Shown here piece after piece: positions 46,813 through 64,000 of a stretch of 64,000 nt of DNA; position 1 is the stretch's first letter; every line of letters begins with the position of its first letter. This DNA is from Litoditis marina (Eukaryota; Nematoda; Chromadorea; Rhabditida; Rhabditidae): positions 13,354,446-13,418,445 of the forward strand of contig OZ038433.1 of assembly GCA_964036275.1 (NCBI GenBank), given 5' to 3'. The notes under the pieces are model-generated. The model saw only the letters and a list, made by a program, of their open reading frames with translations. It had not been told where the DNA came from and did not search any database. The position numbers and the translations under genes were made by a program.

Positions 46813-47650
46813 CATGTTAGGCCATGTTCACACTTGTACTGTTTTGTCAGGGAATGTAATTTGTCCAAGTTCGAACTTGTTAGCTTGCTTTTTGGAACTT
46901 GCCCAACTAGTAGGACTCCCTTCTTGTTCTCAATGTTAGGTCATGTTCACAAGATGGTCACACGACACCCTTGAGCTGATTGTCAGAGAATGCAGTTTGT
47001 CCAAGTTCGAACATGTTCGCTTGCTTCTTGCAACTTGTCCAACTAGTAAGACTCCCTTCTTGCTCTCAATGTTAGGTCATGTTCACAAGATGGTCACACG
47101 ACACCCTTAAACTGATTGTCAGGGAATGCAATTTGTCCAAATTCGAACTTGTTCGCTTGCTTCTTGCAACTTGTCCAACTGGTACGACTCCCTTCTTGTT
47201 CTCAATGTTAGGTCATGTTCACAAGATGGTCACACGACACCCTTAAACTGATTGTCAGAGAATGCAGTTTGTCCAAATTCGAACTTGTTCGCTTGCTTCT
47301 TGCAACTTGTCCAACTGGTACGACTCCCTTCTTGTTCTCAATGTTAGGTCATGTTCACAAGATGGTCACACGACACCCTTAAACTGATTGTCAGAGAATG
47401 CAGTTTGTCCAAATTCGAACTTGTTCGCTTGCTTCTTGCAACTTGTCCAGCTGGTACGACTCCCTTCTTGTTCTCAATGTTAGGTCATGTTGACAAGATG
47501 GTCACACGACACCCTTAAACTGATTGTCAGGGAATGCAATTTGTCCAAATTCGAACTTGTTCGCTTGCTTCTTGCAACTTGTCCAACTGGTACGACTCCC
47601 TTCTTGTTCTCAATGTTAGGCCATGTTCACAAGATGGTCACAGAAGACCC
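46813..47650. repeat. 136-bp tandem repeat, about six copies
   Basis: CAATGTTAGGTCATGTTCAC starts at 46931, 47067, 47203, 47339, 47475 and 47611, exactly 136 bp apart, with a shorter diverged unit from 46813. Internal copies differ at only a few bases. It lies directly upstream (5' side) of the Ly-6-like gene. Confidence 0.95.
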
Positions 47651-47789
47651 CTAAAGTACCCAAACTATAACTACTCAAGTTATCGTTTCCGTATTTTTAT
47701 ATTACTGTAAGATAATAGAATGTAACACAAGGGAAGTTCGTTTTACAAAGTTCACCCTTACAATAGAGTAACTGTTTAGTAAACTGAAA

Positions 47790-48030
47790 ATCCAATCCAG
47801 TTCAGTGATGAAGCAGGACAGTTCAACCCAGACGTGGTATAGGTTCGGAAAACCGTTGTGGACAACGTACCATCGATTTTGTAATGGGCGGGGTTTGGCG
47901 AAGGGCCAGCCAGTATGCGTATCATTGATCTACATACTCTCTCTCCAGTTGGCAAGTAATTAACGACCGCTCGCGCCGTCAATGAATCAAACACTCTGCT
48001 GTCTTTATGGGGAAAATGACGACTACATCA
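47790..48030 (-). mobile_element. MITE-like family A copy, inverse orientation
   Basis: AACCGTTGTGGACAACGTAC, CATCGATTTTGTAATGGGCG and GGCCAGCCAGTATGCGTATC match 39560-39760 on the other strand. Confidence 0.75.
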
Positions 48031-48039
48031 ACCCCTTAC

Positions 48040-50400
48040 AAATCTAATGAGGTACCTCGTGAGCAGTATCTCATGAACTTCGCATGAGACTCTGTTGATT
48101 GCTCTGCTACACAATTAGAACTCCTCAAGTGGCCTATATGATAGTAGTTCATGAGCATATAATGAGAAGCTCATATGAGCCTTTCATGAGGTTGAGCCAA
48201 TTGCTACGCCGCCAGATGAGCTTTGAGAATAATTGTGTAGTTTGAACCCGGTTTAAAATACTCATTTTCCCCGAATCATGTTCTTTGTCTGAATTTTGAG
48301 TTGCCTCATAATGTTTCTTTTGAATTTTCTTAGAAATAGCGATAACGAGCGGCTCTCCTTATAAGGAGCTCGTGAAACACGTGTGCACTTTTTGATTCAC
48401 TTGGCAAATCAATCACACCCAACTATTGTGACCACACGGAATTTGTGGTAAAACTGTAATTATAACTGTGAAAGTGAGTCAACAACTGATGTCTCATCTT
48501 TCACTTCATGGTTCTAACAAAAAACCCATTCTCATCATTTCCTGCTTAGTTTTCAGAATTTCGGAGAAACAAATAGACAATGTTTCACATTTCACATTTC
48601 GAGTATGTTCTGATTATTCTCACATTCTCTCACTGTAAAATATTTCTTTACACTAAATCTTTCCGCAAAACTCCGGAGCAGAAGAGTAGAGTACAGTTTG
48701 TTGCACTCACTGATAACCCTCTAAGTAATATGCTTGACATTTCCAGTCGAAGTTTGCTGAATTGCCGTTTTTGGATTTTTTTCACATTCGGAAGTTCTAC
48801 ACCTTTATAACTACTAACTCTGAAAGTTTGAAACCGAAATAATGAATTGATTAGAAAAAGACTTTTGATAGTTAACGAATTACTGTAGAATTACAATTAC
48901 GATTGTATATGACCCCAAGGGGACCGCAAATTCTAACTTTTTGAACTTTTAAAACGGCTATATCTCGGTTATATGGTGTTGAAAATTGGATATGTGTCTT
49001 GTACGGGTAAATCGAGTGTGAGAAACTTATTGGTGTGACTTAAATTGTACGATTTTCATCGTGCATCAAGGTACGAAACGAGTGCACGAACAATGCACGA
49101 TTTCGTGGTTTTTTTCCATCAAAAAATTCATGGTAGATTCCGAATAGGGCTCTCATGTGGTATGTAAAAAATTAGACAATTCCAACAAAATCGAAGCTCC
49201 CAAATCAAAAATAACGGATTTTTGTCCGTATGGTTAAATTTACGGGCGAAAGAGACTATTTTTGCAAATTTCGCGCACATCAAAATGTAGATCACAAAAT
49301 TCTGCTATGGAAAGGTTGTGTTCAAAAGAGGGGTTAGGGGGGGGGGGGCGTTTTTCGAGAAAAATACGTTTTAAAAGTGAAATTTTTGTCGAAAACGCCT
49401 TAGGTAAATAATCGATAATCAATATTAGTGTTAAATAATGGTATAATAATTTTTTTCTTCCATGTTTATCAATTCTTTTCATTAATTCTTTTCACCATTC
49501 TCCTTTTTGGCAATCTTTCACGTTTCACACTTTCGTTCCGTTATTCCACACTGTGTAATAAATATTTGATTTGATTTGAGGTGTAAGTGAGTGATTTGGA
49601 CGGAATAGCTCTTTGTAGATTAGTAGTACATGATTTTTTGGCCCGTTCGATTTCGCACGACCTTCTTATCTAGCTCTGAAATCTTGAACATCACACGTTC
49701 CGAAAAATTTTAAAATTCGGGATGCGACGATACGAAATGGGGCACTCAAAAAAGTCCCTGGATGATATAGTTGTCATCTTTCCTACTGAGACTCCTACAG
49801 TACACTTTCGAATTTTCCAATCGTTGTTTTCTAATGAAAACTTCAACTTTATCAAAGGATAGTTCGAACACTTTTTCCTATGGATGGTCAGATTCGAATG
49901 CAGAAATTGTAAACAATTTTATAATATCAACGTTGCGAAAACTGGCTGGAAGTTTTGTAATCTTACTGTAGGAGTCTCAGAAGGAATGAAAAAGACTATA
50001 TGTTGTGTCCGTCTGTTCAACAGCCACAACGCGAAAAAAATTCCACGCTCGACATGTAGATTTGAAAGTTGTGTTAACTACAACCGTTCGTCAAGTTTCG
50101 TACGTATTTGTACCATTTGAAAATGTCTGTCGCGTCGCGTGCACGCGTGTTCCAAAAATTGAAATTGTTTTGGCTTCAGCAGGTATGATTACATCAGTTC
50201 ACCAATTTTTGTTCGGTAAAACCTACTTTCCAAAATTTTGTCGCGTCGCGTGTGTGCGCGCGCGCGCGATATTACGAGATTTAAAATCGCGCGCAGCGCG
50301 AAGCGCTGCGCAGATTAGTTTTTGATCACAACATTGCGGACTTTCAAAAGTGGTTTTATGCCATTTTCTCAAAAACTCCTGAACGGATTTTTGAGATTTT
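48040..50400. other. Gene-poor repeat-rich region
   Basis: No gene supported. 48888-48925 shares GAATTACAATTACGATTGTA and the following TATGACCCCAAGG with 56630-56660, suggesting a common element end. A G run sits at 49337-49347. The stretch 49005-49480 resembles a decayed repeat. Open frames of 60-80 codons lack splice context. Confidence 0.5.
50286..50315. repeat. GC-rich palindromic repeat (GCGCGCAGCGC type)
   Basis: TCGCGCGCAGCGCGAAGCGC, with CGCGCGCGCGCG just upstream at 50258. Same family as 10030-10100 and 59062-59115. Confidence 0.7.
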
Positions 50401-52341
50401 GATGGAAAGAGATAGAGGAGGAAAGGCTTTATCATTGAGCTATTCGATATTTAATGTGCGACCAGTGATCTACAGTTATGCTGAATATCGTCTCGCAAAA
50501 ATGTCTTCCGACGGCGGCCGCGTGGCGTGGCGCGGCGGCCGCAAAACCGACGAATTTAACCGATTCGACTGAAATTTGGAATATAGTTAGAAACAGCAGA
50601 GTTATGTGTAAATCTGAAATCTTGGACCAATCGGTTGAAAATGAGCCATTTTATCGCCTTGGAAACATTGCATTCAGCTGCTTTCACAATCACTTCTAGA
50701 TGTGCGGAGTGTGCGAAGTGAGCTGTTGTTTTGTTTTTTGGTAGTTGGAGTAGATTAAAGTATATTGAATAAGCAATTAGGTTAATCTGTTGAGATCCTG
50801 ACTCCATAAAAAGGTTAATCGAACAAAAACAAAAATGTGTCCGTGAATGGATTCGAACCCTCGGCCTACTGAACTGTAGTGCGCTGCTCTGCCGACTGAG
50901 CCAAATCGTCACGAAAGAAGAAAAAATGGACGGCGCCACACGTGCGCTGCCCGAACTCTGAAACAATGTGTCTACCAGATTTGCAGGCAAAACACCATGA
51001 CAAATTGATACATTGTGTTTTGGTATCATTTTTCCTTGCAAATCTACCAGAAAATAGAAGGTCGCAAATCTACCAGCAAATCATTGACGCGGCGATAATT
51101 GAAATCTACCAGAAAACTTGTCGCACTTTTCAGGACCAATTACATTTAAAAACCATGAATACATATTTATACATATGTATACATATTTATGCATACAAAC
51201 AACAAAAATGACATTCATATCGAGATTTTTTGAGAATATTGCGAAAAATGAATAATTAACTAAAAATGACACAAAAATATCAAAAAGAAGCTAATATCAA
51301 CAACAGTTACGAGAACGATCAAGATAAATAATTGATAATGGTAACCGATACACAGAGCAATTTGACTAGGTTGTGACTGTCGCTAAAACAAAAAAAAAAC
51401 ACGTCTGAGACACAAAAAGACGAAAATCAATTAACAAAAAGGTGGAAGGGAATAGGTAGTCGAGATAATTCTTATTAAGTATTGTTCTGCATAGTAGGGA
51501 TTAAACTTAAATCTTAAACACTATGGCAACAAAACATCAAGGTTACCGATTGAAAACCTGAGGTACATACTAAATATATTTCAGAACGGAGTAATCGCAC
51601 AGAAAAGGGATCTTTTTTCATTTTAAACCAAAAGCGAACCTAATCTTCCCGAACCGCGTGATCCGTTCAATGATCGAATTTGAAAACACAAGTTGGACCA
51701 AACCAATTGATGTAAGTAATGCTTAAAATTGGTCGACTAAGCAACTTTGGTTCGATTGCGTGCCGGTTCAAGTAGGAAGCTGGCTCGTTTTCTTACCGAT
51801 CCACTCGGTTACGGTTCGGGAAAAAAGTTCTATCTATAAAGATCCAGAAGAACAAACTGATGAACAAACAAAAAACATAATGTGCGATTGTTCCCCTTTG
51901 GTTACAGAAGAAAATACTAAGCCACGGAACTGTTCATTTGAGAATACAGAGAAATAATTCCAATCAGTTGTGAGTTTGGTATTCTCTCCTGTAAAAGAGA
52001 AAAAAATTACCAACGAGTATTCAGTCCGGAATATTCCACCAGAGGAAAACGAGAATCCTGAAGTCGCACCTCCTCACATAACTCAGTCCTTCTTAGTTTC
52101 GATGTCATCTGTAATATACACAGTTAGAAACCTAAAAAAAGACAGGAAAATGTGAGATGGCGGGGGAGGAAAGGAAGAGAAGTTTACATGTATCCTGTGC
52201 TTACATTTGATTAAACATTTTTCTCATAATTTAATGACATTCCTACTGCCAAATTCAATTCCTCACATAGTCTACATGAGCCTCAACTATATTCACTAGT
52301 CAAACTTACTGGGACGTTGAAAGTAACACTTCATCTCTTCC
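50400..52341. other. Region without a supported gene
   Basis: Holds the GC-rich inverted patch at 50507-50545 (GGCGGCCGC twice), the tRNA-like repeat, and repeats of GCAAATCTACCAG (50970-51125) that recur at 55605-55690. Plus-strand frames at 51760-51957 and 51970-52155 have protein-like stretches (KDPEEQTDEQTKN, PPEENENPEVAPP) but I found no start, splice partner or family. Confidence 0.4.
50836..50915 (-). repeat. tRNA-derived repeat with intact Pol III boxes
   Basis: On minus: TTGGCTCAGTCGGCAGAGC (A box) and GAGGGTTCGAATCCATTC (B box) 30-40 bp apart. The anticodon stem does not pair and position 33 is not T, so this is not a working tRNA. Probably a tRNA-derived element or pseudogene. Confidence 0.55.
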
Positions 52342-53421
52342 TCACTCTTTGTCACTCGGCTTACTTTTACTTAGTATTACTATGTAACTTCTCAAATTGA
52401 TGCTGATGAAACGCAACCCGGTTAAATTTGACCAATCGTCGGAAGGCTCGTATACCTTTCCGCGGAAAGAAAGGCAGAGCACGAAAGTAGTGATCTGATG
52501 AGGAGGGTCTAAAGAGGCGGGAAGCTTGAGAATGGTGAATACGGCCACCGGTTGCACTCGATGGCAACTAACAGTTATCTACAACCTGGTTGTTTTTTTG
52601 GTTGAATGCAGCTTGGTTGCATGTATAATTGGCCCGTGATCCATGTATTAGTGGATTTCATGATCAGTAAATATCATAATCAACTATTGAAACATTTTAG
52701 GTATGAAACTAATACATTTATGTTGAAGGAAAAAAGTCGGCCATCTGTAGGATGTTCCGCCATTGTTGATAAGACCTTCAAAATCAGAGAACGGGCTATT
52801 TTTCGCCCAAAACGAGAAAATCTGTCTAATCATAAAAATCATTAACTTTCACTGTTTTTCAATAAAAACGGATCACTTGACTAGTCAGAGTTTACTGGTG
52901 TATGTGCGCTGCTGGTAATCTGATGTTCAAAAGCAAAACCCCAAGTTGTTCAGTTAATACGACTGCACACGATGACACGATGGAGATCGTTTTTTGCTTA
53001 GATAGTCGGTCAACTTTACTTGTGTATGGTAAAACCTACTACTGTTTTGAATATAAGAAACTGGAGAAGTGATCAAATAATGAACTGTCACGTTTCAATC
53101 TCTAATCTCTAGTCTGTATCAGTCGCATCTGGTAGTATATAAATTATTTTGACAACACCCCCATAGGAACTTGAAAGGATCTGTAAACGATTCTCCCAAG
53201 TCTCACGAGTGACGGAACATTGTCTTTGGCCATGCGTGCCAGCTATTTTTCCGGAGAACGTGAACATTCCGAGGTACCACCCTGTTCACCAGAAAGAGTC
53301 AAATATACAAAACTCACTATCAAACTTGTAGTACCAGCCGGATGCTCCTTTCTCTTGTTTCGCACGACGCGTGTGACGATAGTAGTCAACACCTTCGAAC
53401 AGTCGGATTACGGTGATACAC
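52342..53421 (-). CDS. Unrecognised gene, three 3' exons
   Basis: Exons 53421-53318 (CITVIRLFEGVDYYRHTRRA...), 53281-53207 (WYLGMFTFSGKIAGTHGQRQ...) and 52556-52342 (QPVAVFTILKLPASLDPP... to a stop) join in matching phases, with fair to good splice sites. The combined 130 residues look like a compact globular protein with an aromatic-rich stretch (GWYYKFDRWYLGMFTF). The first exon starts in phase 2, so there is at least one exon upstream that I could not identify. Candidate pieces at 53770-53700 (WQKYKAAERQMATSYV) and 54360-54330 do not fit the phase. I do not recognise a family. The last exon may instead splice at 52457 (AAG|GTATAC). Confidence 0.45.
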
Positions 53422-53499
53422 CTGCAATTCGTAAAACTGACTCAGTACGAATTACGTCTCTTGAATAATCTAAGCGGAAGAAAACGTGAATACAGTTGA

Positions 53500-55860
53500 G
53501 GTAAAATGACATGATATCCAGGAAAAAGTGATTATTTATATAGTTTTAAACAGATTTCACCTCTGAAAATGAGCGTAAGTTCCAGATAAGAACTAAAAAA
53601 TAGCAAGGGTCAGAGCCATTTGAACGGAGTATTTTACCTATGATGTATGATTGCTGAAGTCTGACAATATGAATACCAAACAAACCTCTCTCTTCTTATC
53701 TAGTCGGTTTTCAAAGTGTTGACGTAGGACGTAGCCATCTGACGCTCGGCTGCCTTATACTTCTGCCACTGCAAAACGTAAGAATTCAATGTGAAAAACA
53801 ACTTCGAGAGAGTAATAGGCATAATCCGTCAAACGTGGCCGAATTTGGACGATGGGTGTCATTTGATTCCATAAGCTAGACAAGACACAATTTGAATGAA
53901 CTCGCTTGAATATTGAATCATATGAAAAGAACATGGACAGATACTAAACTATAGACTCTGTATGACCATAGTTGCTGCGCTGGGTAATTCAATGTTTGAA
54001 ATCAAAACCCTAAGCTGCACTGCTACACATTACTATTTCCCCATTTACACCTTACACCTTACACAACTAAAAAAACCGGGTCCTATTTGTAGAATAGTCA
54101 GACCTTACGTAGTAATCACTGGGTCAAATACTTCGATTGTCGGCGGTAGCCCAACCCATCTAGAAAAGCTTGCCTCATCTTCACCAATAACGATTTAAGT
54201 GCGCAGTAGATAACAAGTAGGCAATATGTCATATGTGAGAACAAAACACTCACGTTTACTTGTTTCATTGAAGGCCTGCAACTGTGTCGTGAAGTCCGGA
54301 CGAAAACAAGAAAACCTCACCAGTCTATTCGCGTGCCGTCTAGCCTGGAATTAATAGGCATACGTCACAATGAAATAACGTAGTCTCAGTTGTCAGTACA
54401 CCCCAATGAAGTTGTCCGAATAGTCAGACAAAGTCGAAAAACGGGCTACTATTTCGTTGAAAACGAGTAAATTGGTATACTTTTGAAGCAAAACCTTTTA
54501 TTTTAACGTGTTTCAATCATATAACGGATTACTTTTCGTCTAATAGTCAGACCTTATTGGATGGTTGTCAGAACATGATCAGCACACACCACACATGACA
54601 CATCACAGTAAACGACTAATCCCTAAGGAATATAGATGAGAGCACTACTACACCGTCTTAGGTTTTTTGATTCCTGTTCCTGTATGGGAAGCGCCCTTTT
54701 GAGTAACTGGACAACAATCTATTCATAGGTCAGAATATTCACTGAGAACTATGATAATTTATGAATTCAAAAGACAATAGAACTGGTTGTTTTCAACATT
54801 CAGGCTAGACCATACTACTGTTTGGAACGCGCATGTTAGCGACCAGTTTTGGCTGAACGAGCCTTTTCTATTTTTTATTCAAGCAATCCTTCTGTGAGAA
54901 AATATACTAGAAATTAGTACCAACCTAGTCCTGTTAGGAGGGAATGAAGGCCTTGTGGATACCAGACAGATTATGAATGAGCAGCTTCAGGGCGGAACCT
55001 CCTGACACTCGACAGAATTGGTCTTGCGTAACTGTAAAAGTACGGTATGACTGTAACGGGAAACAATCTGGAAAACGACAGACATGAAAAATCACAGAGA
55101 GACAGAGATGAACCACATCAAGTTATAGAGAAAACCAGCTCATTACAAAATGTCGTTCGTTTGAACCATAACAAAGTGAAGGTTCTGTGCAAACTTTTTA
55201 TAGTTTGACCATTTTTGAGAAAGGCAAACGTTTATAGAAAAAAATATGAAGTAATAGTAAAATCTGGATGCTTATTCAAAAATTTCAACTATGTGCACCA
55301 TATACAATCGGAAAACCTTTTTGATATTTTAATTAACCACTTTAATTTCAAATTTGTGTAAAAACGTAAATAACAAACGCATTTTTTCAACTCCAAATAA
55401 AGGGACAACTCAATCACTATAAAAGATTGCCCGACCCCAATACAACATTGTAGTTCAAATTATGAGAGAAAACTAAATGATATGACACAATAAAACAATA
55501 ATAAACATAACTGACTTAAATTTTTGAAAAGTGCGGCGTCTTCAAAAACAAGGCTTGCGCCAGTGAATTGAGTGCGCCAGGTAACCCAGCGCAGGCGCAT
55601 TCTCGGTGTGGTTGCAAATTTGCTAGACAAATCGGACATGGTGGCAAATTTACCAGATTTTTCAACTTTGGTCGCAAATCTGGTAGACACATAGTTTCAG
55701 AGAAATCAAGGATTGATCACGGTTTCTGAGAGAATGCTTACTAACCAGAGTTCTAACGCAGTTTATGTTCTGCAAATCAACTTAGTATTCATTGTTACGT
55801 TGAAAAAAGTTTAATAATAATTGATTAGATGCTCATTATTTCCTATCTATTGATTCATTA
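53500..55860. other. Ambiguous region, possible scattered minus-strand exons
   Basis: Short protein-like minus frames with a preceding AG occur at 53770-53700, 54720-54650 (LLKRALPIQEQESKNLRR) and 55031-54934 (TQDQFCRVSGGSALKLLIHN, then a stop). They cannot be joined in frame, so I leave them uncalled. 55605-55690 holds an inverted copy of the CTACCAGATTTGC repeat. Confidence 0.3.
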
Positions 55861-55889
55861 TTTCCTTCGGAAATATAGAAAATGAGGAC

Positions 55890-56478
55890 AATTTGTATAA
55901 AAAAACGATGTAAAGTGAGAGACGATTAGCTTTTGAGATTGAACTGCATGGAATATAGAAAAGGAGGACAATAACTCAAGAGGGAAATAAAAAATCTAAT
56001 CTCGCAATTTTCATGATCATCCTGACAGACTGATTCAAAAAATATATGCTAAATCTTTTAGAAAAGTCCGCTTACACTAAAAACGTATCTGAAACAAAAA
56101 TCAGCTATACTGTCAGTCTATCGCACAGTCACGTGAAACATGTTAAACACAGCAGAACTCGGAAACGTGAAACGACAAAGTGCACACTTAGGCTATTAGA
56201 ATGCTAACTTTACATGAATATTCAAGAAACTTATAGTGTACTCTGTTCTGTTATCATTTTTGAATCAATGGTGATAATCATATTAGGACGTTTCATCTAA
56301 TTGTTTGCTGCAAGTTTTTTTTTCACTGAAAAACAAAATGTTTTTGACCCATGAAAATTGCAAGATTACATTTTTCATTTCCCTCTTGAGTTATTGTCCT
56401 CCTTTTCTATATTCCATGCAGTTCAATCTCAAAAGCTAATCGTCTCTCACTTTACATCGTTTTTTTATACAAATGTCA
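55890..56478. mobile_element. Inverted-repeat element with a nested MITE
   Basis: The left arm (55893-56018) contains CGATGTAAAGTGAGAGACGA and GGACAATAACTCAAGAGGGA. The right arm (56348-56475) is its reverse complement (TCCCTCTTGAGTTATTGTCC ... TCGTCTCTCACTTTACATCG). Arms are nearly identical over about 120 bp. A family B MITE (56105-56230) sits in the centre, so the host element is older than that insertion. Confidence 0.85.
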
Positions 56479-57145
56479 TTATTGGTCGTGAGTTCTTTCG
56501 TTTATGATATGAAACACAGAACAGTTTTTTGAAGTATATGAATTTTGAAGCAAGTTAAGGCGTTTTTTGTGACACGAAGCGGGAATTCAAGCCGTCAAGC
56601 GACAATAGCCGTCAAGAAAAAGCTTGAATTACAATTACGATTGTATATGACCCCAAGGGTAAAGAGTATCTTCTATGCTTGTACTCTTCTTTTTCCCATT
56701 CGTAAGATCAATTAGTTAGTTTTGTAGTTTTTGAATTAACATAACTTCGATTTTCGTTTTTCGGGGCCAACGAAGATTGTGGTTTTCAAGTAATTAGCAT
56801 ACAACGCTGTACACTCTTTTCTCCCTGTCAACAGAAAGCACGCAACGAGCTCGGTAACTCCAGGAGAAAACTGTGGTTATGCAAACTGCAACTTCTTCGT
56901 GTCTGGTGGTCGAAAATGAAATCATCTACGGTATAGTTTATTTGTAACCAGGGAACTACTCCTAAAATAGTATTACACGAAATATAGTATGACCAAGTGA
57001 CAGTATCATTAAGTAATGAGATACTAATATAATAATTCAGAAAGATGATGAATTTGTCTTATTAAAAGTACTTCGAGCGTTCCAAGTACTTTAAAGCAAA
57101 TTCGAACACTTTTGAGAAGCAACGGAATGTGTCACTGAATTTCAG

Positions 57146-63733
<6,588 letters not shown>

Positions 63734-64000
63734 GACTACTATTCATGACTACTATTCATGTAATTGGCTTACCTGACCACTGACCATAAAACCTCGTAAA
63801 CATTTGGAGGTCTAGACAGTCTTAGGTAAAAAACGGTATCTTAACTTTTGAAGCTAGATATTTGTTCGATTCTATTCATTTGTTGATTCGACAACCTTAC
63901 TATGGACCAGCTTTATGTATTTTTCGAATATAAATTTGAAAAGAACTTTCTTTCAGAATTATCGTCAGTTATCGAATGGAATATAGCGGAGAGTCAAAAG

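Noticed and set aside
50836..50915. Possible tRNA gene
   Set aside because: A and B boxes are present but the anticodon stem does not pair and the loop lacks T33, so it is called only as a tRNA-derived repeat.
50556..51041. 161-codon minus-strand frame
   Set aside because: Crosses the tRNA-derived repeat and the CTACCAG repeat; composition is not protein-like and no splice partner exists.

Overview
This window is nuclear DNA from a nematode, most likely a Caenorhabditis or close relative. The genes are split into many small exons with consensus GT donors and TTTCAG-type acceptors and mostly short introns. Non-coding DNA is AT-rich and full of small inverted-repeat elements. The recognisable families (a divergent protein tyrosine phosphatase, an acyltransferase-3/OAC-like membrane protein, a Ly-6-like secreted protein with a Thr/Ser stalk) are typical of Caenorhabditis. 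No bacterial-type genes or operons are present.

Positions 1-28712 are a head-to-tail tandem duplication. Bases 1-13438 recur at 15278-28712 with a constant offset of 15274 bp, apart from one 3-bp microsatellite unit. The only base substitution I saw is 4585 A versus 19859 T. The offset equals the distance between the point where the copies diverge (13438/28712) and the next unit's start, so the second unit runs 13439-28712 and the first begins about 1.8 kb before the window. Each unit carries, on the minus strand, one large gene of about 32 exons. I reconstructed it by following splice phases. It encodes a novel N-terminal region, a tyrosine-recombinase (Crypton/phage-integrase) like core, an acidic and low-complexity linker, and a C-terminal SET domain with a short Cys-rich post-SET. 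The last exon of unit 2 ends in phase 0 and the first recognisable exon of unit 1 starts in phase 0, so splicing across the junction could join the copies in frame. Two exon borders in the recombinase region do not resolve cleanly, so decay cannot be excluded. Introns of the gene hold a 157-bp minisatellite built around the palindrome CCGTGGGACTCCACGG.

Positions 28713-33650 hold an upstream exon of uncertain linkage, inverted copies of the same 157-bp minisatellite, and a four-exon plus-strand gene for a 112-aa coiled-coil protein. Positions 33648-40650 (minus) are an 11-exon protein tyrosine phosphatase of 394 aa with an intact Cys/Arg signature but WPN instead of WPD. Positions 40680-42760 contain a long inverted-repeat element, two oppositely oriented tRNA-Thr genes and a two-exon fragment copied from the acyltransferase gene. 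Positions 43188-46747 (minus) are a six-exon gene for a secreted Ly-6-like, Thr-rich, probably GPI-anchored protein of 459 aa. Positions 46813-47650 are a 136-bp tandem repeat.

Positions 48000-57100 are mostly repeats with one poorly understood minus-strand gene (52342-53421). Positions 57146-63733 (plus) are an 11-exon acyltransferase-3 gene whose introns carry long inverted repeats, a CT microsatellite and a 285-bp direct repeat. Several interspersed families recur across the window: a tRNA-derived SINE, at least five MITE-like families and G/C homopolymer clusters. The genes are not an operon; neighbours differ in strand and function.
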